A stretch of DNA of 34,502 nucleotides from a virus, in IMG/VR virus record IMGVR_UViG_3300042261_002398, positions 1 through 34,502 of that record; one strand, written 5' to 3'. How positions within the stretch are numbered: the first letter of the stretch is position 1; each line of letters begins with the position of its first letter. The notes beneath the pieces were generated by a model. The model ran no database searches. It worked only from the letters and a program-made list of their open reading frames with translations, and was not told the DNA's origin. Both the position numbers and the translations under genes were made by a program. Below, one piece after another: positions 1 through 7,500 of the stretch.

Positions 1-1089
1 ATGAAATCACTAAAGTGGCGGTTTTGGGTTGGAACCATACTGGCGATGTTGACCTGTTCGGCGGGTGCCGAACCGACGTCAGGGGCTTGGTTTACTCCGC
101 AGGGACAGGCGATTTTAGACGCCTTCGTCCATCGTTATGAAAAGGCGAATGACTCCTTTCGTCAGCAACCGTTGGATGTTCGCGGCGCAACGGCCTCGGG
201 ATGGCAGCGCGGCTCGCTGAACTTGCTGTCAGGGCTCCCGGAGGGAGCGATGGAGCGGAACTCGATTGATTGGCAGATTGCGCCGACCCGTGTAGGCGCA
301 GATTCCCCGGCGCAGGTGGAGGTTAATCAGAAAGTCGATGTTTTGTTTTTTCTTCACACCTGTGATCCAGGGGCGGCGGTCCGGACCTGGTGGCATCAGG
401 CGGCAATCGAGAAAAGGCGCGGAGAACGCCCTCCCGAGCGTCCGGTGATGTTCCGTTACTGCGTGCGCTATGCTGACCAAAAGGAACTCAGCATCCCTGT
501 TTTGTTTGGGGAGTCGATTGAGCGCTGGTATCGTGTCGGTCCGGCCGGGGAAATGGCCCACGCGCAACCGGTCGTGCTGAAACAAGACGTTGACACCTGG
601 GAGAATGCCGTCGCCTATTGCATGAAATGGGTGAACCCGCGTCCAGAAGTGGCTGTGGTTTCCGTTGAGGCAACTTTGGAGGGAGCGACTGCAGATGCCG
701 GGCTGGCGGTCCTTTTGGGGGTGACGTCTGGATTGCGGACCGGTCCGGGGGGATGCTATGTCATTGCGCCGGACGGCGAGGATAGTGGTCCGGGAACCTG
801 GGATCAGCCGTGGGCGACCCCCGCTAAAATTTCCGCCCTTCAGCCGGGCGATACGCTTTATGTTCGCGGTGGTGTTTATCGCGTGACCCAGCCAACGGCG
901 CCGACGATCAAGGGGACGGCAGAGGCGTGGATCACAATCACTTCATGGCCTGGCGAGCGACCCGTTTTCAATGCCGAGGAGTTTGTTAAAACCCCTGAAT
1001 TGCGAAATGACAAGGGCTCGGTGTTTGATTTTCAAGCATGCGAGTTCCTCCGCATTCAAGGTGTAAACGGACATTTAAAATTTGAGTAA
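1..1089 (+). pseudogene. Secreted beta-helix-type host protein, cut off by the prophage
   Basis: The frame opens with a clear Sec signal peptide (residues 1-23, hydrophobic core then SAGA, cleavage before EP). Residues about 30-240 form a domain with conserved-looking W, Y and G positions ending in a LAVLLGVTSG strand, of the kind seen in secreted carbohydrate-active proteins. From about residue 251 the text CYVIAPDGEDSGPG, followed by LQPGDTLYVRGGVYR, is the usual N-terminal cap of right-handed parallel beta-helix proteins (pectate lyase-like or DUF1565-like). Such proteins need many more coils, but the frame ends at residue 362. The last eight codons or so (GVNGHLKFE) are read from the phage end. 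I therefore call it a host gene interrupted by phage insertion at about 1062. The exact substrate cannot be told. The start lies at the first base of the window. Confidence 0.75.
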
Positions 1090-1134
1090 AGGACACTTGA
1101 ATTTAGAGTATTTGTAAAAAAACCCGAATTCAGA
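1062..1134. repeat. Phage right-end transposase sites (Mu R1/R2-like)
   Basis: The sequence from 1062 starts TGTAAACGGACA. Three related units follow: 1063-1085 and 1086-1107 (both GTAAA, an optional C, then GGACAYTTRAAWTTWGA) and a weaker one at 1114-1134 (GTAAA ... CCCGAATTCAGA). The first two are adjacent and repeat at 22-23 bp. Mu right-end sites R1 and R2 are also about 22 bp, adjacent, and begin a few bases inside a terminal TG. AT-richness contrasts with the GC-rich flanks. The assignment as transposase sites is inference from position and spacing; the matching left end is outside the window. Confidence 0.6.
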
Positions 1135-1149
1135 ACCGTCCAGACGCTA

Positions 1150-1920
1150 TCACCGGCCCTGAAAATTGTAAATCAGCACTTCGTTTGCCTCTTTTCCACC
1201 GCCTGCCGCGCTGGCCGAATACTGTGTCTTTACCGCCTTGATCCGGAACGCCGAGAAGATCTCGCGGACTTCCGGCCGGTCGTTTAAAGAGAGTATAAAC
1301 GCCCCTTTAATGCCCGCTAAAAGGCCCGCCAGTTCGGTGAAGTTTTCACGGGGCCAGACCACGGCATAATCCTTTTCAAATCCGTAGTACGGAGGATCCA
1401 GATAGAACAGCGCTCCGGGGGTATCGTAGCGCCGGATGCAGGTCAGCGCATCCATGCGCTCAATTACGACCCGCTGCATGCGCCGGTGAACGTCTAAAAT
1501 GCACTCTTCAATGGAGGTGAGGCTGATAGACGGTGCGCGGGTTTTAAACGCTGGCATGACCCTGCCGACCGTTTTGCCGCCGAATCCGGTGCGCTGAAGG
1601 TAATAAAACCGGACGGCGCGCTGGATATCAGTGAGCGTTGTTGTATCGGTGCGGTTCAGGATGTCGAAGATCTCGCGCGAGATAATGTAATGCTTGAAAT
1701 GGCGGAGGAATTCTTCCAAATGGTTCTGGATCACCCGCCAGAAGGTCACCAGTTCGAGGTTCATGTCGTTGATGACCTCGACTTTTGACGGCTCTTTTTC
1801 AAAGAACACCCACGCGGCACCGCAAAACGGTTCAATGTAGGTTGTGTGCTCCGGCAACAGCTTAACGATTTGCTTGGCCAACCGGCTTTTTCCACCCAGG
1901 TAACTGATCGGGCTTTTCAT
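1150..1920 (-). CDS. DNA adenine-N6 methyltransferase (Dam/D12 class)
   Basis: 256 residues. The AdoMet-binding signatures of D12-class N6-adenine methyltransferases are visible: YLGGKSRL at 7-14, EPFCGAAWVFF at 30-40 (motif I region) and the catalytic DPPYYG at 175-180, with the usual NEVLIYNF end. The start is preceded by AGAGGAG at good spacing. It is the last gene of the late operon and sits next to the phage right end, the place where Mu carries its DNA-modification gene mom. Probable role: methylating phage DNA in the cell so that host restriction enzymes do not cut the next injected genome. Target sequence unknown; a GATC-like site is only the family default. Confidence 0.92.
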   Translation of the reverse strand: MKSPISYLGGKSRLAKQIVKLLPEHTTYIEPFCGAAWVFFEKEPSKVEVINDMNLELVTFWRVIQNHLEEFLRHFKHYIISREIFDILNRTDTTTLTDIQRAVRFYYLQRTGFGGKTVGRVMPAFKTRAPSISLTSIEECILDVHRRMQRVVIERMDALTCIRRYDTPGALFYLDPPYYGFEKDYAVVWPRENFTELAGLLAGIKGAFILSLNDRPEVREIFSAFRIKAVKTQYSASAAGGGKEANEVLIYNFQGR

Positions 1921-2023
1921 TCTGCACTCCTCTTTGCTACCTTCCGGCTGTTCTGTGTACAGACTGGCGGGCAGCGGTTTATCCGTGGCAATTGGCGTTG
2001 CCGTTAAAGGGAGTGATGTCCCG

Positions 2024-2042
2024 GCGACTGTCCGTCAGTCGC
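2024..2042 (-). other. Hairpin spanning the fibre-gene stop codon
   Basis: Perfect 7-bp stem GCGACTG / CAGTCGC with a 5-nt loop (ACGGA). The fibre-gene stop codon lies inside it. There is no T-run behind it, so it is not a typical intrinsic terminator; it may protect mRNA ends or limit readthrough to the methylase gene. The rest of the 114-bp spacer to the methylase holds no gene that I can see. Confidence 0.4.
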
Positions 2043-2673
2043 TTAAAATGCAATACGTCAATAGCTTAATGACCGTAGCTCCAGATCCGGCCGAACTTGA
2101 AACCCACTCAATAATTCCGCCACTGTCTGTGATTATGGTTATGTACCCAATTTCTCCTCCAGATCCAAACCCCACCCCAGCAATGCCACTGTCTTTGTCA
2201 GACGACGCGGCTTTGTATTTGGTCTCTCCATTTTCCCGGAAATGGACAACACCACCAGTGTCAGGCGCAACGCTCAATAGCACAAAACAACGATTCGATC
2301 CGACGATTCCCGACAGATTTAGATCTGCCCAAGCGGTTGGCATCGAGTTCGAGTAAACAACTGCGCCGCTATAGCACATTCCGGCGGCCCGCGTTCCAGC
2401 AGCCAAATCTGCGGCAGATACAACGACAACACTGGATGTCCCGGCATTCACTTCCGCCGGCGTGGCAAACCTAACGATCCCACTGATTGCGGTTGTCGCC
2501 TGTTCTGGGATGGAATTATCTAAATCTTCCAGTACAGCCTGCACATCTGTGTTAGTGGAGGAAATGCGCGAAGGATCAACGGTCACCTGCTTCGCTTGCG
2601 TTTTGGGAAGCGCGACAGCATTACCAACAGTGATTAAAATAACGGCAGGCACCAAGAATGTAATATGTCTCAT
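2035..2673 (-). CDS. Tail-fibre-like protein with Sec signal peptide
   Basis: 212 residues. Start chosen at the ATG behind AAAAGGAG. Residues 1-22 look like a Sec signal peptide (MRH, then a hydrophobic stretch, cut after AVA). The mature part contains ISGIVRFATPAEVNAG followed by a VSAADLAAG segment (about residues 63-93), the collar/fibre repeat common in phage tail fibres and side-tail fibres, and a beta-rich end (RCFVLLSVAP, VHFRENGET, GYITIITDSGGIIEW) found at the C termini of many phage receptor-binding proteins. Lying just after tail gene I, it occupies the fibre (H) position. A cleavable export signal on a fibre is unexpected, because tails are assembled in the cytoplasm; see findings. 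Confidence 0.8.
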   Translation of the reverse strand: MRHITFLVPAVILITVGNAVALPKTQAKQVTVDPSRISSTNTDVQAVLEDLDNSIPEQATTAISGIVRFATPAEVNAGTSSVVVVSAADLAAGTRAAGMCYSGAVVYSNSMPTAWADLNLSGIVGSNRCFVLLSVAPDTGGVVHFRENGETKYKAASSDKDSGIAGVGFGSGGEIGYITIITDSGGIIEWVSSSAGSGATVIKLLTYCILSD

Positions 2674-2691
2674 GATAGGCTCCTTTTCTGA

Positions 2692-3045
2692 TTAATTCCC
2701 GTAATAAACAACCCTGACATCATCGTTTGCTGCGACAGGCGGGGTGAAGGTGATGGCGGGGCCAACGATCACATAATCTTCGTTTTGAACAGCCAGGAGG
2801 CGGTTAATAAAGACCTGCACGGCCGCGTCAACAACTGGGGTGTGAGCCAAAACGCATCCAGCGGTCGACCCCGTCTTGTTTTCGGAGTAGTGTGTGCCAG
2901 TCATCCGCCTCAAAATTGCCGTTCGGATCGCCAACTGGCGCAGTGGAAGGTTGTCAACACCATCAATTCCGCCCTGCACGAAGTCTGTTTCTTCGAACTG
3001 ATAAATTCCGTCCGGCCAATCACCGGTTTCGTTCTGATTTGCCAT
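2692..3045 (-). CDS. Small tail-fibre / baseplate-associated protein
   Basis: 117 residues starting MANQNETGDWPDG, chosen because GGAGG lies six bases upstream and the ATG follows the stop of tail gene I by one base. The sequence is acidic and ends in a beta-rich domain (DYVIVGPAITFTPPVAANDDVRVVYYGN is its C terminus, starting near residue 90, given here as two parts: DYVIVGPAITF and TPPVAANDDVRVVYYGN), of a type common at the ends of phage tail proteins. Directly between I and the exported fibre, it is most likely a fibre adaptor or short fibre subunit. No catalytic motif is visible. Confidence 0.65.
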   Translation of the reverse strand: MANQNETGDWPDGIYQFEETDFVQGGIDGVDNLPLRQLAIRTAILRRMTGTHYSENKTGSTAGCVLAHTPVVDAAVQVFINRLLAVQNEDYVIVGPAITFTPPVAANDDVRVVYYGN

Positions 3046-3046
3046 A

Positions 3047-3655
3047 CTAAACCTCCGTATATGTCCTTTGATAACTGCGCGATCCGTCGCGAGTGAAAAC
3101 GCCGTTGTGGCGGAAGAAGAGTTTTTGATAACCAACGCTAACAAGTCGGCATCTGGCAGGCGCAGTCTGTATCAATAGAGAGATGAGTTCTGGTGATGGC
3201 AACGCATCGGAATTACTGACGACAATAGACCACTCCGCCCAGCCCATTCCTCCACCATAAAGCACAGTTCGGTTCCTCACCACAGCACCATCGCGGCGCA
3301 ACCCATCCGCGCCAGCTTGAACGGTTGCGCTGCCGTAACCTGCGGCTGCCAGCATATCCTTGATTGATTTCAGTGTCCCTTTATAACGATGGATTGTAGT
3401 CGAAGCCTTTATGATGGCGCGTTTTTCTGCCTCGGATGCGCCCTCCGGCCACTCATCGACAGAATACGCCCAGGCCAGAAACGGGAGCACCTCGACTGGG
3501 CAGAGATCCGGATCGGTTACGTCGATAAGAATCTGCGGATCCAGATTAAAAGCCCGGCTCGCGGAAATATCGATGGCATAGCTGCCTTTCGGTGCGCGCT
3601 CCGCACTGGCGTGCGGAGCACCCGGCAGCAGCGATCTGTCAGACCGGACGACCAT
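3047..3655 (-). CDS. I: Phage tail protein I (P2 gpI family)
   Basis: 202 residues. The central block DPDLCPVEVLPFLAWAYSVD (residues about 49-68), followed by W.EGASEAEKRAIIKAS and a Y.GT...I motif, is the hallmark of P2 gpI-type baseplate proteins. In P2 this protein sits at the baseplate edge and links the wedge to the fibres. The start codon overlaps the end of gene J by one base, as expected for a coupled J-I pair, and fibre-type genes follow. Confidence 0.9.
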   Translation of the reverse strand: MVVRSDRSLLPGAPHASAERAPKGSYAIDISASRAFNLDPQILIDVTDPDLCPVEVLPFLAWAYSVDEWPEGASEAEKRAIIKASTTIHRYKGTLKSIKDMLAAAGYGSATVQAGADGLRRDGAVVRNRTVLYGGGMGWAEWSIVVSNSDALPSPELISLLIQTAPARCRLVSVGYQKLFFRHNGVFTRDGSRSYQRTYTEV

Positions 3656-4716
3656 TATTCGTCCCTCCCTACAACAGAGACGTTAATAAAGGTGCAGTAT
3701 GCCGCCTGTCCTTGATCCACTTCAATGCGTGCCGATGGCGAAACAAGGACGACTTCTTGAACCCCCTCAACATGGAGCGCGGCCATCAGGCCGGAAATTG
3801 TAATGTCGTTGCCGCATTTATGACGTGCGGCAACATAGGCCTGCACTGAGACAAGCGCATTATTGCGCACGGTCCTGGCGTCCGGTCCACCATAGATTAT
3901 CAATTGCGCGATGACGGAATATTCAATGATCTCAGCGCTCATGACTTCAGCGGTATCGCAAAGCGGCAGTCGAGTTTCAGGATCCAGCGCATCCTGAACG
4001 AACGGCAGGATGCCTGCGCGTTCACCGTCGGCTACAGCGCCAGCCAGCGCGCCGGTAATGACCGTTACGCCAGTGGCAAAGTCATCGTCAAGGGTGAAAA
4101 TCGCGCCGCCCTCAAAGGCCAATTCCTGCCCGTTTGAAAGGGGTGCAAGAACGCCGGTAACGGCGAGCGATGTGTCGGCGTCGACATAGCCTTCCGGATG
4201 GTTGATTCGTGCGCCGAAACATGCGCCATTCCCATCCTTAGATAACACGGCCACATTCACGCGGCCGCCGATGCCCGGATTCCAGACAGAAACGTCTTTT
4301 ATTCCGCTATGTGCCGAGAGGGCGTGGAATTTATAGGCACCGACCGGACCGGCCACAGAATAGGCTTCCGGAGCCAATACAAGGCGTGCGCGGAAAGCAT
4401 CATTCGTTTCGCCAGCAAGACGGGCTACCGGAACGGCCATCGATGCGCCGATATGGTCAAGGTCTGCATCCAGCGCAAAAGCCAGCATGCGCGCCTTGGC
4501 CTTGTCGTTCATCTTCTGACGGAGCAGCAGCTCGCGATAGGCGGCCACTAAAAGAATCTTATAGGCAGGGTCGCTGGGCACCAGAGCGTTAAAGGTCGGG
4601 TCGAGCTGTTGCAGGCTCGCTAGCATTTCATTGAAGATGGCCTCGGCGGAAAGCGCTTCGACCACCTGCGGCGACGGCAGCTTGCTCAGGTCAATGGCTG
4701 TAAAAACACTGTTCAC
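3655..4716 (-). CDS. J: Baseplate assembly protein J (P2 gpJ / Mu gp47 family)
   Basis: 353 residues, the usual size for the wedge protein J. Visible family features are FNEMLASLQQLDPTFNALVPSDP near the N terminus (residues 28-50, quoted in part: FNEMLASLQQLDP), LLLRQKMNDKAKARMLAFA, and DLDHIGA, the conserved 'L..LG' position. It starts with GTG in a GTGA overlap with the stop of gene W, so translation is probably coupled. It builds the baseplate wedge with W and I. Confidence 0.93.
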   Translation of the reverse strand: MNSVFTAIDLSKLPSPQVVEALSAEAIFNEMLASLQQLDPTFNALVPSDPAYKILLVAAYRELLLRQKMNDKAKARMLAFALDADLDHIGASMAVPVARLAGETNDAFRARLVLAPEAYSVAGPVGAYKFHALSAHSGIKDVSVWNPGIGGRVNVAVLSKDGNGACFGARINHPEGYVDADTSLAVTGVLAPLSNGQELAFEGGAIFTLDDDFATGVTVITGALAGAVADGERAGILPFVQDALDPETRLPLCDTAEVMSAEIIEYSVIAQLIIYGGPDARTVRNNALVSVQAYVAARHKCGNDITISGLMAALHVEGVQEVVLVSPSARIEVDQGQAAYCTFINVSVVGRDE

Positions 4717-5066
4717 GAAATTTGTATTCCTTCAAGCACAACCGGTTCTCCGGTCGGTGTGTAATATCCTTCCAGAGTGATCGAGATATGCCCAGCCCGA
4801 ACCTGTTCGGAGTTGCTCACATCAAACAGAACCCGCGTTGTTTTAAGACGGGGCTCCCAGCGATCCAGCGCACCGGCAGTGGCGGCCACGAAGCGGGCGC
4901 GCACCTTCGCGTTGGTCGGCGCATCGATCAGGCCAAAAAGCTCGCTGCCATATTCGCGGCGGATCACCAGCGTTTCAGGAGCCGTGCGCAAAATATCCTC
5001 GATGCTCTGCCTCAAGTGCGCCAGACCACTCAACGGCTTCCCGGTGTCTTTGTGCATTCCATTCAT
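4713..5066 (-). CDS. W: Baseplate wedge protein W (gp25-like)
   Basis: 117 residues, the normal length for P2 gpW / T4 gp25-like lysozyme-fold proteins that start sheath polymerisation at the baseplate. The signature LRQSIEDILRTAPETLVIRREYGSELFGLID occupies residues about 18-48 (core: REYGSELFGLID). Its stop overlaps the GTG of J, and its start overlaps the stop of the upstream 82-residue gene. A palindrome CCGAACCTGTTCGG lies inside the coding region (4797-4810). High confidence from motif plus order. Confidence 0.93.
   Translation of the reverse strand: MNGMHKDTGKPLSGLAHLRQSIEDILRTAPETLVIRREYGSELFGLIDAPTNAKVRARFVAATAGALDRWEPRLKTTRVLFDVSNSEQVRAGHISITLEGYYTPTGEPVVLEGIQIS
4797..4810. repeat. 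Palindrome CCGAACNNGTTCGG, copy inside W
   Basis: CCGAACCTGTTCGG, a perfect dyad with a 2-bp centre. The same motif recurs at 13228 and 20829 in spacers and, with one mismatch, at 27692. This copy is inside coding sequence and does not share the wider flanks (GTCC...TCTT) of the two intergenic copies. Confidence 0.5.
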
Positions 5067-5311
5067 TCATCCTCCGCATCAATGGCGTTCTGAAACTTCA
5101 GCAGGCTCCAAAACTCAGATGCGTCTCTGCATAGGAAAAACTGCCCCTTGGAGATATCTCCGCCAACCGCCAGCCACTGAACGGCTACGCCGGGATTCGG
5201 CCCGTGAAACAACGGGTCCGAAATCCGAAAGCGGCACGACTTTGACGGGTCGGTGAAATACTCATTCCCTTTAGTCAGCGGCTTGCGTTTGATTTTCCGT
5301 TGCGCGCTCAT
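5063..5311 (-). CDS. Hypothetical protein between tail genes D and W
   Basis: 82 residues, basic N terminus (MSAQRKIKRKPLTKGN) and acidic C terminus. No family recognised. It has no signal peptide or membrane segment. The stop overlaps the start of W by four bases, so it is probably co-translated with the baseplate genes. In many phages with this tail type a small gene lies between D and V/W. I cannot assign a role; a baseplate or tail-tip accessory is a guess from position only. Confidence 0.6.
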   Translation of the reverse strand: MSAQRKIKRKPLTKGNEYFTDPSKSCRFRISDPLFHGPNPGVAVQWLAVGGDISKGQFFLCRDASEFWSLLKFQNAIDAEDE

Positions 5312-5342
5312 GACTTAAAAAATCCCCACTTAAAACCGCGTT

Positions 5343-6440
5343 TCATTCGGTCACCTCTGGATTTTTAGCAGCGGCGCGCACAGCCTCCGGAAGCTCGCAC
5401 TCGACCGATGTCATATAGCCGCGCTCGTCGAGCGTGTGAACTGCGCGGGTAATCACCCATTCGCCCTCAAGGTCGCTGCCCATTGTATCGTCTGCGATCA
5501 GCCTGCCCTCAGCGGAGAGCAGCGGGTTTCCTTCGCAGTTGAATGTAGGCGCGGACTTGCCGCGTCCGATGCGCCGCAACTCGGCGGCCGCCGCCTGGGC
5601 GGCTTCGGCGGGCGTTGAAAAATTGCCGCGCAGTTTGCGGACAGGCTCACCGTCGCCAACCTTCACCTCTTTGCGCTCTGCGGCCGACACGTCATGGTAA
5701 TAGGCAGCCACACTCCTATAATCCTCGCGCTCAGCCACTGTAATCCGGTAGCTGTCTTCGTTGCCTGAAAGTTTTGCCCAGTTCGGCTTTTCGGCGGTCG
5801 GCATAGGCGCTTCAAGCGTCAGATACACAACCGGCATCACTTGACCGCTGGCCGTCTTTGCCTGCGAGCGCGGAACAAACAGCAGGAAGCCTCCGGCGGG
5901 TTTAAAGATTGCATCGCGCTCGCGCGCCAGGCGCTGCAGGAAGTGTGCATTGCTTTCATCCGTCTGGTCGATATGCGCAATCACCTCGGAGGCCAGCTTG
6001 GGATCGATGCGCGGTTCCAGCCCGCAATCGGCGGCGATCTGTTTAACAATCGTTTCCAGAGTCTGGCCGTCCCACGAGCGCGACTTCTGTTCTTTCAGCT
6101 TTGTCGTAATCCCGCTGACCGTGGCGGACTTCGTTTTTCCATCGCCGCCATAAGCGCTCTTCGCCGTGACAGTAATTGTGTGCGGAACCCCGGATCGTTC
6201 GTACTCATCAACTATGAACAGCCCCATCGGCCGCACGCCGGTCTCCTGGTAGCCGAGGGACAGGCGCAGCTCCACACCTTTCTCCGGCGGCTTAATCTTT
6301 AAGTCGCGGTTATCAAGCGAGATCTCCAGCGTATCGCTCGTGAAGCCTTCCTCATCCGTATAGGTAAGCGAACTGAATCGGTCGCCGATCAGCTTTGTGA
6401 TCCGGATGTCATCGGCAGTTATTTCAAAAACATGTTTCAT
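5343..6440 (-). CDS. D: Late control gene D protein / baseplate hub (P2 gpD family)
   Basis: 365 residues from the ATG two bases after the X stop; the reading frame is open further upstream, but that part overlaps X. Features typical of gpD/gp27-like hubs: SLTYTDEEGFTSDTLEISLDN near the start (core: GFTSDTLEISLDN), LRLSLGY, GLFIVDEYERSG, TITVTAKSAYG, the K.SRSWDGQTL loop and the LQRLARERDAIF helix. The hub is the ring through which the tail tube meets the V spike. Order X-D is that of P2-like tails. In P2 the name 'late control' is historical; here I infer a structural role. Confidence 0.92.
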   Translation of the reverse strand: MKHVFEITADDIRITKLIGDRFSSLTYTDEEGFTSDTLEISLDNRDLKIKPPEKGVELRLSLGYQETGVRPMGLFIVDEYERSGVPHTITVTAKSAYGGDGKTKSATVSGITTKLKEQKSRSWDGQTLETIVKQIAADCGLEPRIDPKLASEVIAHIDQTDESNAHFLQRLARERDAIFKPAGGFLLFVPRSQAKTASGQVMPVVYLTLEAPMPTAEKPNWAKLSGNEDSYRITVAEREDYRSVAAYYHDVSAAERKEVKVGDGEPVRKLRGNFSTPAEAAQAAAAELRRIGRGKSAPTFNCEGNPLLSAEGRLIADDTMGSDLEGEWVITRAVHTLDERGYMTSVECELPEAVRAAAKNPEVTE

Positions 6441-6441
6441 C

Positions 6442-6666
6442 TCAGTTCCAAAGGCGAATGGTTTCTTTTTCCACCGGGCGCTTGTCCGGCGTTCCGAAAT
6501 CCGGAAGAACAATCTCGACACCGGCAGGCAGCATCGGCCCGCGCGCGGCGAGTCCGGGGTTGGCGGCCAGTACGGCTTCCGTAACCTTGGCGGTGCGGCC
6601 GTAGTGGCGGAAGCAGATCAGATCCACCATATCGCTGTCTTTCGTTCTGTAGGTTACATCAGCCAC
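6442..6666 (-). CDS. X: Tail protein X (LysM-like)
   Basis: About 74 residues if it starts at the GTG (6664-6666), which follows GAGGGAG and overlaps the stop of the upstream membrane-protein gene; the frame is open further up but that part would lie within that gene. The core DVTYRTKDSDMVDLICFRHY ... VTEAVLAANPGLA ... LPAGVEIVLPDF is the P2 gpX / LysM pattern (YRTKDSDMVD then NPGLA then LPAG..I.LP). The protein is thought to help join tail tube, baseplate hub and peptidoglycan contact. P2 gpX has nearly the same length. Confidence 0.85.
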   Translation of the reverse strand: MADVTYRTKDSDMVDLICFRHYGRTAKVTEAVLAANPGLAARGPMLPAGVEIVLPDFGTPDKRPVEKETIRLWN

Positions 6667-7093
6667 GATCTTCGGCTCCCTCTTTGCGTCCGGCTTCAAA
6701 TCCACAGAACCATGCGAAAGCCCAGGCCGCGCCGAAGCTGAGCAAACCAAAAGATAAGATGGCGGCAATCACAGAGTGTGTGTCGCTTCCTTCCGGGAGC
6801 GGCCGCATGTACGGGATTACAACATTGATCAGCAGCAACGGAATAATTCCGACCAGATAACTCCACCGGTTTTTCAGGCGCTGTTTCGGTTTCACCGTTT
6901 CAACGCCACTCCGCATGTCCTCACGCACGTTTCTCACAAAAATAAAAATGATGTAGAGCGGGCCGAACACGATGATCGCGGTGCGCAGTAAGCTGTATTT
7001 GTCAAAACGCCAGGCTTCTCTCCGGGCGAACCACAATGCCGCCGACAAACCGATCAGTAGATAGATTTCAACAATGAGCAGTGCGATGTTCAT
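6659..7093 (-). CDS. Membrane protein inserted between tail genes U and X
   Basis: 144 residues with about four hydrophobic segments: 1-22 (NIALLIVEIYLLIGLSAALWF), 36-53, 75-95 and 107-131. A positively charged loop (VKPKQRLKNRW) lies between segments two and three. No family recognised. ATGA overlap with the end of U and overlap with the start of X show it is translated as part of the tail operon. Tail modules of this type normally run U-X without such a gene, so it looks like an insertion of an accessory (moron-like) gene. Possible roles are superinfection exclusion or lysis help; both are guesses. Confidence 0.7.
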   Translation of the reverse strand: MNIALLIVEIYLLIGLSAALWFARREAWRFDKYSLLRTAIIVFGPLYIIFIFVRNVREDMRSGVETVKPKQRLKNRWSYLVGIIPLLLINVVIPYMRPLPEGSDTHSVIAAILSFGLLSFGAAWAFAWFCGFEAGRKEGAEDRG

Positions 7094-7500
7094 GCCGCAT
7101 CCTCCCCATAAACACTTAGGCGAACCGAAAACGTCTGCTTGCGCGGCAGGCCGTCAAAATGCAGCGCGTTCTGGGTTTCCTGAACACTCTCAATGCACCA
7201 CTTGCCGTGGATGTTGCCCAGGCTATCAGAAAGCATCACTGGCTCACCGGCCGCCATCAACGCACGAAGCCGGGTCAGATTGTCGTAGCCGCTCAGCTCG
7301 GTGATCATCGTTCCCTGCAGCTCAATCGCGTCATCGTCGGGGCCAAGGCTCTGGCGACCGGGCAGACGGCCGATGCGCGGCATCTTCGCCCAACGCCAGG
7401 CGCTTGAGCGTTGCAACTGATCGTACGACGCACCGAGCACCGAAAAAAGAAATAGGTCCGATCCTCCTGCACAAATAGCCAGTAGAACAGAGTCAGCCAT
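7090..7500 (-). CDS. U: Tail protein U (P2 gpU family)
   Basis: 136 residues. The pattern LLAICAGGSDLFLFSVLGASYDQLQRSSAWRWAK in the first third (core: ASYDQLQRSSAWRWAK) followed by PRIGRLPGRQSLGPDDDAIELQG and LRALMAAGEPVMLSDSLG is the gpU signature (single-letter blocks quoted are separate parts of residues 24-98). U caps the tail tube near the tape measure. Its ATG lies within the last codons of the preceding small gene (8-bp overlap), and its stop overlaps the next gene, which indicates tight translational coupling. Confidence 0.9.
   Translation of the reverse strand: MADSVLLAICAGGSDLFLFSVLGASYDQLQRSSAWRWAKMPRIGRLPGRQSLGPDDDAIELQGTMITELSGYDNLTRLRALMAAGEPVMLSDSLGNIHGKWCIESVQETQNALHFDGLPRKQTFSVRLSVYGEDAA

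Noticed and set aside
1034-1150. T-run after the methylase gene as an intrinsic terminator
   Set aside because: Seven T follow on the minus strand (around 1115-1122), but no convincing stem precedes them; the A/T richness is better explained by the phage-end repeats.
2035-3045. Diversity-generating retroelement acting on the fibre genes
   Set aside because: No reverse transcriptase gene and no template/variable repeat pair were found in the window.
2692-3144. Longer start for the small tail-fibre gene
   Set aside because: The upstream part overlaps gene I in another frame and lacks a ribosome site, while the ATG at 3045 has GGAGG at ideal spacing.
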